DNA of 64,000 bases, from positions 1,118,501 to 1,182,500 of the forward strand of contig NC_012995.1 of assembly GCF_000026365.1 (NCBI RefSeq), given 5' to 3'. The notes beneath the pieces were generated by a model, which saw nothing but the letters and a program-made list of their open reading frames with translations, was not told the origin of the DNA and did not search any database. The stretch comes from Zygosaccharomyces rouxii (lineage: Eukaryota; Ascomycota; Saccharomycetes; Saccharomycetales; Saccharomycetaceae). Numbering within the stretch: the first letter of the stretch is position 1; the number at the start of each line of letters is the position of its first letter. The translations under genes were made by a program, and so were the position numbers. This document shows positions 57,154-64,000 of the stretch, piece after piece.

Positions 57154-57829
57154 TCCGCAAAGTTGTTCTCTTCTTCTTGATACTATCTTTTCGTTTCAAA
57201 ATCTAAGCAAAGCTTCCAAACCTGCTTATATGCATAACCTGAATTATTATTGTTCTTATTGTTCTTATTATTCTGCGATACGTGCGATTCAGCTACTTAT
57301 CCGTCTGTCTTCCTCTCCCTTCCAATACTGCCCTAGTTTTGACTCAGGATCCAAAATAACGGGGAAAAAAAGAAAGTAGAATCAGGCAAAATAAAATTAA
57401 ATGCTGAGCCTTATGAAAGATTCACACCACTTGTAATATCAGGGAAAATAAAACTGTTCCCAGTAGAATTATACCTTTTCCTTACTAAAATAAAATATAT
57501 ACGGTGTATGGGATATGTTACTACAACATTAAGGAGCCGCCGTTGTCCTACGTTAATCATACCACCCTTTTATACCCTTTTTCACCCTCAGACCGCGCGG
57601 GACGATCCACCCCTATTTTTTAAGGGGTACAACCCCTCGCGCCCCGTGGATAGTGATGGGAGGGTAACGGTGATCGTATCACGTGCAGCATACGTGCACA
57701 CAAAAATTCGTGACGTCAGTGTGGGGTAAACCTGCCCCTCTTCCTTCGCACTCGTTATCGCAGTTTCACCTTGAGTCAGACTCCGAGATCTGAAAATTCG
57801 TCGTAATCGTCATCAACAATAATAAAATT
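57154..57829. other. Intergenic region upstream of GID11
   Basis: This is 676 bases: the GID11 promoter on the left and the STB3 3' flank on the right. The part nearest GID11 is A/T-rich. The distal part (57530-57730) is unusually G/C-rich and carries CCCCT/AGGGG, ATCACGTG and TGACGTCA motifs. Short ORFs there overlap these motifs and look non-coding. Confidence 0.55.
57610..57718. promoter_or_regulatory. Stress elements, CACGTG and CRE cluster before GID11
   Basis: There are three STRE cores (CCCCT 57610-57614, AGGGG 57623-57627, CCCCT 57633-57637), ATCACGTG at 57678-57685 and the perfect ATF/CREB palindrome TGACGTCA at 57711-57718. STREs are Msn2/4 targets; CRE sites bind Sko1 or Aca1/Cst6. 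They lie 455-565 bases upstream of GID11 and would suit a stress-induced substrate receptor. Confidence 0.6.
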
Positions 57830-59302
57830 TCAACTCTTTAGGCTCATCAGTAAGAAGGCAGCGTTATTATCATCAGCGGATCTTGCTGGTCTTCTCTCTT
57901 GATTCTCTTTATTCCTGCTACCATCAGGTGTCATTTTTTCATCGATGTTCGGTATACTAGCAGTGTCACTGGGATTTGTAGGTGCAACGAATCCATTTGG
58001 TGAAGTAGAAACTGTATCCATCCTCGGTGGTACACTGTTATTTCTCAACGACGCAGCACCGATGGAAGCCCAATCCTCTTCATCGGTATCAGAATACGCA
58101 TGTTCACCAGAATTGGGTCCATTCGGACGCCTACCATGATGCAACTTTCTTCTATCTTGCCTTGTATTCGACCAAAGGTAACTCTTGTGAGGGAGGAGAG
58201 TCGATCTAATGCTTGATTCCTTTGAGAAAGAAACTCTACTTTCCCTTCTCGACGTAGGTTCACTGATAGAGTTCGTTATCTGTTCTAAGTCTATCATGGG
58301 GTTACTGTTCTGACGAGACCTCGGTTGCTGTGGTGGCTGCTGAAAATCTAGGTGAATTGATGGTTTGGAAACTAACGGATTACGCACCTTGGAACTCGAT
58401 CTACGAGATCTGTTCTGCAGGAAAGGTCGCACACGGCGTGCTAGCAGTTCGTGTTCCATGTCTTCTGACGGATGATCGGTCCAAACCACACTGCTTTTCC
58501 TTCTTCTAAAACTGTACGGATCTTCTTTATCATCTTCCTCCTTCAAACGATGCTTTAGAAATTCTTCCCCCTCTTCTCCTTCCTCTTCCTCTTCTTCGTC
58601 CTCGTCTTCTTCATCAGCTATTGCCTCGTCATCCTCCTCGTCATCATCGGACGCAAGCGCATTCTCATCTATATAAAGAATGTTCTGTTGTGAAGCCGCT
58701 GCAGGCACCCGTTGCGCGGATGCTGCAGGCACCCGTTCCTTTTCTTGTTCTGGCGCACCTTCGTGTGGTTCCTGTTTGATTTTTTCGTCTTGAGGAACCA
58801 TTGTTGGTGATGAGGAAGATGCTGTAAACGCAGGTCCTGATAATGCACTTGATCTCTTTGAAGTTAATTGAGGTCTCTTGGCACCATTACTGCTGCTTGA
58901 CCTCCTTCTTTGACTCTCTTGTGATACGATATCCTTGACCTTGGCATTAGCAATGTTAGTTGCGTCTCTTTCCTGTATAAACGACTCATGAGCAACAGGT
59001 TTTGCAGTCCATTGGCCCCAACCAATTTTCTCAAACACTACCGAATGTTCTTGATCACCAATCTCCATTGCACTCATAATCAACCTTCTCTGTTTCGAAG
59101 AAGATAGATCTTTGAAACTTGGGATTTCAGTACCCAAAGTTTGTGTAATGTGTCGTATGGCTAATGGACCTTTTTCTAACAAAAGACTTGATAATTTACC
59201 TGGTGTAACCATTTGTGCAGCTGCTAACCCTGCTGGTGAAGACGTAGAAATTGGCTTTGGAACACCAAGCTTAGGGGAATGTTCCTTTTTAATCTCAGAC
59301 AT
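57830..59302 (-). CDS. STB3: RRPE-binding regulator of ribosome-biogenesis genes
   Basis: This 490-residue protein (S. cerevisiae Stb3 about 513) binds the RRPE element and recruits Sin3-Rpd3 to repress ribosome-biogenesis genes when nutrients are poor. The conserved Stb3 domain is N-terminal (about 22-110): VTPGKLSSLLLEKGPLAIRH, KQRRLIMSAMEIGDQEH and KIGWGQWTAKP. The rest is low complexity, with an acidic run (about 215-245) and Ser/Arg-rich segments that may be phosphorylated. The ATG at 59300-59302 gives MSEIKKEHSPKLG; the frame upstream begins only at a GTG. Several genes in this window carry RRPE sites. The position is YDR169C. Confidence 0.94.
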   Translation of the reverse strand: MSEIKKEHSPKLGVPKPISTSSPAGLAAAQMVTPGKLSSLLLEKGPLAIRHITQTLGTEIPSFKDLSSSKQRRLIMSAMEIGDQEHSVVFEKIGWGQWTAKPVAHESFIQERDATNIANAKVKDIVSQESQRRRSSSSNGAKRPQLTSKRSSALSGPAFTASSSSPTMVPQDEKIKQEPHEGAPEQEKERVPAASAQRVPAAASQQNILYIDENALASDDDEEDDEAIADEEDEDEEEEEEGEEGEEFLKHRLKEEDDKEDPYSFRRRKSSVVWTDHPSEDMEHELLARRVRPFLQNRSRRSSSKVRNPLVSKPSIHLDFQQPPQQPRSRQNSNPMIDLEQITNSISEPTSRRESRVSFSKESSIRSTLLPHKSYLWSNTRQDRRKLHHGRRPNGPNSGEHAYSDTDEEDWASIGAASLRNNSVPPRMDTVSTSPNGFVAPTNPSDTASIPNIDEKMTPDGSRNKENQERRPARSADDNNAAFLLMSLKS

Positions 59303-59650
59303 AGTGACTAGTGTATATATATATGTTAGCTCCTGATTTCGCACTTGTACATCTACCTGAGGTAGTGGGTAGTTATATTTAAATGATATATGTTATATAA
59401 GTTAATAGCGCATGCTGTTATTTTTCAAACACACCCTCGGTTACGGTAAAGTAATGTAAATTAGTTATTATCGAATGGAAATGGAAATGGAAAAAAAAAC
59501 AAATCAGCTATGACTCAAGATAACAAAGCCGCGTGGTGAAGTCATAGGTAAAAGAGAGAAGTGTGCGGTTGACAAGGAGCTTACAGGCTCCTACTTCTTC
59601 ATTATATAACATCTGGATAAAGATGCTTTCAATTAAGTGCAAAAAAGCAA

Positions 59651-59741
59651 GTCACGTGATTATCACATGACTTCCAGATTTTTGAAACCACGTGCTTATC
59701 ACATGTATATTCGTATAACACGACCATTCTGGTATCACGTG
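59651..59741. promoter_or_regulatory. Cluster of five Cbf1-like sites before STM1
   Basis: There are four perfect RTCACRTG matches (GTCACGTG 59651-59658, ATCACATG 59662-59669, ATCACATG 59698-59705, ATCACGTG 59734-59741) plus CACGTG at 59689-59694, all within 91 bases. This octamer is the Cbf1/CDEI recognition sequence. The cluster is about 350-440 bases from STB3 and 470-560 from STM1. Confidence 0.75.
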
Positions 59742-60044
59742 ATGTGAAATTTTCATCATGGCCCGTTCCCAGACTTTCGCATAACGCAGATCGCGCCCCG
59801 AGAACCCTTAATAGAAACAGCGTAAGGGATCCCCCCCGATCTCTGAGTACCGCCGAAAGGAAGAGAAAGAAAGCATGGTAATTGTCCTTACGCGAATTAA
59901 TCGCCGTAGTTCGTTTTCTTATTCGCAATTCTCCCCGTTTCTTAACCCTTCTTGGCTATCCTGACTCCTTCTATGTAATTTTTGGCTGAAAATTTTTCAC
60001 ATTTTTTTTTTCACAATTTTTTCCCCTTAGCAAGGGAGACTGGC

Positions 60045-60050
<6 letters not shown>

Positions 60051-60077
<27 letters not shown>
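60051..60077 (+). repeat. (CGA)9 trinucleotide repeat in the STM1 leader
   Basis: Nine uninterrupted CGA units follow an imperfect CGACGG and lie about 135-160 bases before the STM1 ATG. They do not belong to a protein frame that I can support. Confidence 0.9.
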
Positions 60078-60079
<2 letters not shown>

Positions 60080-60212
60080 CACACAGAGCATTGAAAAATT
60101 TCAATTGACACAAGGAAACTTCAACTACTTTCAACAACAATTCCTAGAAGTTATTACTATCTGCCTCTTGAAGCTTTCCTTCTACTACATTAGAATTCTC
60201 TAGCTTTTGACA

Positions 60213-61034
60213 ATGGCATCTACTACCAATCCATTCGATTTGCTGGGCAATGACGTTGAAGATACCAACGTTCAACCTCCAAAACCACCAAAGGAGCTTG
60301 TAAAGAAGAACACCTCTTCTAAGAAGCAAGATGTTCCACCACCATCTGCTGATCCATCTAGGGCCAACAAGAACAGACCAAAGCCAACTGGTAACGAAGC
60401 TGCCATCAGAGACAGAACTAGAGAAAAGAACAAGAGAAGAGATGTTCCTGCTGACACCAAGCCAAAGCATCCAAAGTCCAAGAGCGGTGACCGTCACTCT
60501 AGAACTGCTAGAACTGATTCTCACAAGAAGGATGTTCAAGGCTGGGGTGAAGGTGCTAACAGAGAAGCCGAAGCTGAAGTGCAAGGTGAACAAGATGCTC
60601 AAGACGAAGAAGCTGATGAATCTGAAGAATCCAAGCAAAACACTCCACCAAAGATGTCTTTGCAAGACTACTTGACTGCCGCTTCTGGTAGCGGTTTGAA
60701 CAAGAAACCTGAAGCTAAGAAGGCTGCTCCAATTGAAGACGCTCAATTGATGGTTAAACAAGATGAAGTTCTTGTGGAACCAACCAAGGTCAAGAACGTC
60801 AAGGGTAAGCAATTGAAGACTAAGGAATTCTTGGACTTCGACGCTAAATTCGTTGACACTAGCAAGCCATCCAGAGGTGGTGGCCGTGGTGGTTTCACCG
60901 GTCGTGGTAACCGCCAAGGTGGTAACCGTGGTGGCCGTGGTGGTAACCGTGGTGGCCAAAGAAAAGTCAAGGACAACAACCCAGTTCAAAAGAATGCTGA
61001 GATTGATCCAAAGAACTTGCCAACTTTGTCCTGA
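60213..61034 (+). CDS. STM1: Ribosome preservation factor Stm1
   Basis: This 273-residue protein is the same length as S. cerevisiae Stm1 (YLR150W), an abundant SERBP1-like protein. It clamps non-translating 80S ribosomes by threading through the mRNA channel and supports recovery from starvation. It starts MASTTNPFDLLGNDVEDTNV; a TTG two codons upstream is rejected. Conserved blocks are VPPPSADPSRANKNRPKPTG with NEAAIRDRTR (about 45-75), DRHSRTARTDSHKK (about 93-106), LQDYL (about 151) and TKVKNVKGKQLKTKEFLDFD (about 192-211). An RGG-rich tail (about 220-252) precedes the C-terminal NAEIDPKNLPTLS. Codon use is strongly biased, which suits high expression. Confidence 0.96.
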   Translation: MASTTNPFDLLGNDVEDTNVQPPKPPKELVKKNTSSKKQDVPPPSADPSRANKNRPKPTGNEAAIRDRTREKNKRRDVPADTKPKHPKSKSGDRHSRTARTDSHKKDVQGWGEGANREAEAEVQGEQDAQDEEADESEESKQNTPPKMSLQDYLTAASGSGLNKKPEAKKAAPIEDAQLMVKQDEVLVEPTKVKNVKGKQLKTKEFLDFDAKFVDTSKPSRGGGRGGFTGRGNRQGGNRGGRGGNRGGQRKVKDNNPVQKNAEIDPKNLPTLS

Positions 61035-61217
61035 ATTACTATTACCTTCTTAACAAAAAGATAATGTATTTTCTTTTTTTATCTCCCACCCTTTCAAAGT
61101 GGAATGGAACTGCATTCATTGCCATACTATCACATATATACAAAGCAAAAAAAATATAAGATAATATCTATTTCTGTTGTGTGTTGTATTGTATATTATT
61201 GTTTTCCTGTAGTTGTG

Positions 61218-62189
61218 TCAGTACTTGCATGTTATACCAATTAGTTTATCCATATAAAAGCACGGTATCACATCGCCAAATTTATAACCACGAATGCCGC
61301 GGGCCATGCTTGATTCCCATGGACTTCTGCTTGGTTGTAATTGACCTCCAAACTCTTTCAAACCATAAATAAGTTCTTCATGGCCAATATCATATTGTTC
61401 ATTATCGCTAGTTACCATTCCTTGTGCAATGCGAGCGACATCATAAAGTATCTTCGCTGTGAGTCCCCAAAGATTTCTTTTACCTTGGGTCGTTTCTAAT
61501 TCGTCACATGAACTATTATCCTCGATATTTTTCAACCATTCAACATCATAAGGGTTCTCAACAGGATAATAGTAATGTCTTAATAGCCATCTTAGTTCCC
61601 CCCATTTTGGAAGGGTTTCTTTACGATCAATGTACTCCTTACGGTATCCGGAATCCTCTGGTAATAAATGTGCAATCATATCCATTAACGGTACTGAAAA
61701 AATTGATGAGGTTTCACCTGGATTTAATGCGGCTGTAAATTTAGACCCATCTAATGGTAAATCTGCTTCCATAGCCTTATGTGCGGAATTACTTAGGAAA
61801 CAAACTAAGGGTTTAACACTGAGGAAGGTTCTCGATAGATAACATGGCATCTCAAGACAAATTTGCTCCATATTCATGTCGAATTTCTCACGCAGGATTT
61901 CAGGATCTTGTGGTAATCCAATTTCCTCTTCAGCTTCCCGTCTAGCAACAGTGTCAAAGGTTTCCTCAACAGAATCAGCTTTACCACCTGGTAATGAAAT
62001 GTGCCCAGAAAAGGAACTTAGACCTTTTGATCTCTTGGTGAGTAAAACTCTTAGTTCTCCACGTTGACCCACAAAGAGTACTGTCAGTACTGCAGATCGC
62101 CTATATGGAGGCCATGACGAAGATAAAGGTAGTAGATTGGGGTATCGAAACTGACGCAGATTATCCAGCAATCTGCTAGCCTTGAACAT
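61218..62189 (-). CDS. PCD1: Peroxisomal CoA/8-oxo-dGTP Nudix pyrophosphatase
   Basis: This 323-residue Nudix hydrolase (S. cerevisiae Pcd1 about 340) cleaves CoA derivatives and oxidised nucleotides in peroxisomes. The CoA-type Nudix region is at about 66-92: LPGGKADSVEETFDTVARRE followed by AEEEIGLP, with the REAxEE metal-binding glutamates intact. AVLTVLFVGQRGELRVLLTKRS before it is the usual entry strand. The start is the first ATG. The C-terminus is ...GITCKY, not a canonical SKL signal, so import would need another route. It converges with STM1; the order STM1-PCD1-YLR152C equals YLR150W-YLR152C. Confidence 0.93.
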   Translation of the reverse strand: MFKASRLLDNLRQFRYPNLLPLSSSWPPYRRSAVLTVLFVGQRGELRVLLTKRSKGLSSFSGHISLPGGKADSVEETFDTVARREAEEEIGLPQDPEILREKFDMNMEQICLEMPCYLSRTFLSVKPLVCFLSNSAHKAMEADLPLDGSKFTAALNPGETSSIFSVPLMDMIAHLLPEDSGYRKEYIDRKETLPKWGELRWLLRHYYYPVENPYDVEWLKNIEDNSSCDELETTQGKRNLWGLTAKILYDVARIAQGMVTSDNEQYDIGHEELIYGLKEFGGQLQPSRSPWESSMARGIRGYKFGDVIPCFYMDKLIGITCKY

Positions 62190-62380
62190 ACTTTAGCACC
62201 AAAAGGGAATCACAAATATGCTATATTGTCAAAGACTTTCGAAGCATAGAGACTTCACAGATTTTCTTTCTCAAAACCTTCTTTTTTTTTTTTTTTTCGA
62301 TTTTTAACAATCCGGGGTAGGAAAAATAATTTATGTTAACAATTGAATCACTACTAGTATTAATAAAGATAAGCACCAAC

Positions 62381-64000
62381 TTAGTAGTTTAGGTCTTTCT
62401 TCAAAGTGTATGTGATGACGAATGGTACTGTTATGAACAATACCGCATATTGCATCATAAAGAAGACGGATAGACAATCCATTTGGATATGCGAACCTTG
62501 TATTGGCGTGTAGAATGCTGTGAAGTAGACCTGTGCAGTCGCACTGGGCATCGACCAGGTAAGTATCATGACAAATTTACCAATTGGCGTATCTATCCAG
62601 TGTAGATCGTAGACCTTGTTTGCCCAGGCGACACCAACAATTGGTATAACCATTAATCTTAAGACTGTCATGGCAATGGCGACCCTTAAGATACCTGGTG
62701 GTAATTTCTTTACTTGTAGCCTTGCAAGGGTCCCTCCCAATAATAAAAGCCCTAGGGGAACACATGCATTGCCAATGTATGATGTGAAATCCATAAGGAA
62801 GTTGAGTACAGGTTCGCCATCGGGGGCATTATGAACATGGACGTTTGTATGCCCAAATAGTGCCTTAACCCACGGGATCATAGAAACGATAATCCCTAAC
62901 GAAGCTCCCAAAGATGCAGGCCTAATAAAGTTGATTAGAAAATAGGCCAACCAACTTAATTTGTACTTTTTTAGGAATCTCTGAAGTTTATTACCATCAC
63001 TACCGCCAGCACTAGTCGTCGACGTAGTAGGAGAAGTGGTTGCCATTTTTTCAGATTGATGATCTGTAGATCTGCGGCCAATTGCAAAATTCTTGTTACC
63101 CAACTCTTCGGTTATCGTTAATGGTCTTGAAAGATCCAGTTCTCCATCTCTTATTTGATCTACCGCGCTGTACTCATTAATCACATCATTCATAGAAGAT
63201 CTTCTACTCTTGTGCCTATTAAGATGATTCCCACTATGCAATTCTGTATCCACTGTTCTGGTCTTATAAACTTTGAGTGAAGGAGACTCTTCTTTCACAT
63301 GAGCAGTTTGCAATGACGGTAATCGCCGCCGGGTCCATGCAGATGGACCTTGAGGGAGTGAAGTGGAATTCTGATCTTCTTCAACAGAATTTACACTGGC
63401 CATTTCATACTCTTCTTGACTTCTAACCTTCGAATCCATGACAGTTTCGTTAGAATCATCTTCCTCGAAATTCTCCTCATCCCAGCTCTGCCTAAAGTCC
63501 AATCCTACAATTCTCCACATACCAAAGTTCATCATACAAAAGCTTTGGCACATAAGATATATACAACAGTAAGCAACACCCTTGTCCACTGATGATGGTG
63601 CAAATACTTTACCGTTTGTCATACTCTGTACATATGCAATAGGTAAATCAGAAATATTGGGAAAGAACCCTGCGAAAAGCAGCCCCCAAGACCATTGTCT
63701 AGGTACTTTTAGTACATATTTAGTGGCTAGAGCACAGATTGTCCCTAATGCAAACAGTATAAGGGCAGATAATGCAATAGCACCGACTTCCTTGATATCT
63801 TCATCTGAAATATTACTGACAATCTTGTTAAAAGTTAGACATGGTAAAATCGCATTAACGACCATATTAGAAACACCTCTGGCGATCTCCATCGTTACAA
63901 TATTGTATCTTGCCAGTAGAAATCCGACACCCATGATAGTATATATCTTGAGGATCGGTTTTAAGGCGATATAAATAGCCGCACCCAAGTCAATAGACAT
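62381..64000 (-). CDS. Auxin efflux carrier-like membrane protein (YLR152C-type)
   Basis: This 539-residue integral membrane protein belongs to the PIN-like/auxin-efflux-carrier (AEC) family; its substrate in yeast is unknown. About five membrane segments in residues 1-165 (for example YIALKPILKIYTIMGVGFLL, VVNAILPCLTFNKIV and FAGFFPNISDLPIAYVQSM) are followed by a hydrophilic loop (about 165-345) rich in Ser/Arg/Glu. Five more segments lie at 345-539, including IGNACVPLGLLLLGGTLARL. The ATG sits exactly at the right edge (63998-64000) and yields MSIDLGAAIYIALKP, a plausible true start, but a further upstream start cannot be excluded. Confidence 0.9.
   Translation of the reverse strand: MSIDLGAAIYIALKPILKIYTIMGVGFLLARYNIVTMEIARGVSNMVVNAILPCLTFNKIVSNISDEDIKEVGAIALSALILFALGTICALATKYVLKVPRQWSWGLLFAGFFPNISDLPIAYVQSMTNGKVFAPSSVDKGVAYCCIYLMCQSFCMMNFGMWRIVGLDFRQSWDEENFEEDDSNETVMDSKVRSQEEYEMASVNSVEEDQNSTSLPQGPSAWTRRRLPSLQTAHVKEESPSLKVYKTRTVDTELHSGNHLNRHKSRRSSMNDVINEYSAVDQIRDGELDLSRPLTITEELGNKNFAIGRRSTDHQSEKMATTSPTTSTTSAGGSDGNKLQRFLKKYKLSWLAYFLINFIRPASLGASLGIIVSMIPWVKALFGHTNVHVHNAPDGEPVLNFLMDFTSYIGNACVPLGLLLLGGTLARLQVKKLPPGILRVAIAMTVLRLMVIPIVGVAWANKVYDLHWIDTPIGKFVMILTWSMPSATAQVYFTAFYTPIQGSHIQMDCLSVFFMMQYAVLFITVPFVITYTLKKDLNY

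Larger units (their letters stand above)
59303..60212. other. Divergent promoter region between STB3 and STM1
   Basis: This is 910 bases without a credible gene. It has five CACGTG/CACATG-type sites (59651-59741), a C-rich patch (ATCCCCCCCGAT near 59828), T-rich runs near 60003-60022 and a (CGA)9 repeat (60051-60077) that probably falls in the STM1 5' leader. I searched for an intron (GTATGT, TACTAAC) in the leader and found none. Confidence 0.6.

Noticed and set aside
57508..57729. 73-codon frame upstream of GID11
   Set aside because: It overlaps the STRE/CACGTG/CRE cluster and has no similarity or support.
59930..60212. Intron in the STM1 leader, suggested by a pyrimidine run followed by AG near 60030
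   Set aside because: No GTATGT donor or TACTAAC branch site is found upstream at suitable spacing.
60144..60989. 281-codon hydrophobic frame opposite STM1
   Set aside because: It is antisense to STM1, which is clearly identified and codon-biased; no membrane protein is recognisable.

Overview
The window is nuclear DNA of a budding yeast of the family Saccharomycetaceae. Genes are compact and apparently intronless, spaced by A/T-rich intergenic DNA with long A or T runs. There are two tRNA genes with short T-run terminators and yeast-type promoter elements (TATA boxes, PAC, RRPE, URS1, Put3-type CGG-N10-CCG). About 34 protein genes are visible, and most can be named by direct recognition of Saccharomyces cerevisiae homologues. 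I see no transposon ORF, CRISPR array, virus, plasmid, rRNA or clear pseudogene.

The most informative property is gene order. From about 6.3 kb to the right edge, the genes are an almost perfect interleaving of two S. cerevisiae segments. One is YDR152W-YDR169C: GIR2, ENT5, CPR1, RPA14, HOM2, SAC3, SSY1, ACL4, NBP2, CWC15, SEC1, TRM82, SEC5, TAF10, CDC37, STB3. The other is YLR137W-YLR152C: RKM5, NHA1, SLS1, RRN5, PUT1, DPH6, ACF2, RMP1, SPE4, SMD3, PEP3, GID11, STM1, PCD1, YLR152C. This is what an unduplicated lineage should show, so the source is a yeast that did not undergo the whole-genome duplication, such as Zygosaccharomyces, Torulaspora or Lachancea. I favour Zygosaccharomyces/Torulaspora by general impression only.

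Layout. (1) 1-5.6 kb lies outside that block: the 3' end of a peroxisomal acyl-CoA thioesterase (TES1), an unrecognised acidic/basic nuclear-looking protein, LSC2, an Old Yellow Enzyme gene and tRNA-Gly(CCC). A synteny breakpoint falls at or near this tRNA. (2) 6.3-13 kb: GIR2, ENT5, CPR1, RPA14, HOM2, RKM5. (3) 13.3-26.3 kb: SAC3, NHA1, SSY1, ACL4, NBP2, CWC15. (4) 26.3-36.3 kb: SLS1, RRN5, PUT1, tRNA-Asp(GTC), DPH6 and an unrecognised proline-rich protein. (5) 36.3-64 kb: SEC1, ACF2, RMP1, SPE4, TRM82, a 107-aa unknown, SEC5, SMD3, PEP3, TAF10, CDC37, GID11, STB3, STM1, PCD1 and an auxin-efflux-carrier-like protein.

The genes are unrelated housekeeping functions and do not form one pathway. 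Several concern ribosome or RNA production (RPA14, RRN5, ACL4, TRM82, RMP1, RKM5, STM1, STB3), and four to six of them carry RRPE and/or PAC promoter elements. PAC/RRPE elements are targets of Dot6/Tod6 and Stb3, and Stb3 is itself encoded here. I found no dramatic new system. The points most worth checking are three unrecognised genes, a helically phased array of four PAC elements before ACL4, twin URS1 sites before the OYE gene, twin Put3-type sites before PUT1, a five-site CACGTG-like cluster before STM1, and several upstream ORFs that overlap or abut main start codons (NHA1, SSY1, RRN5, SAC3, and the unknown gene at 35.4 kb).
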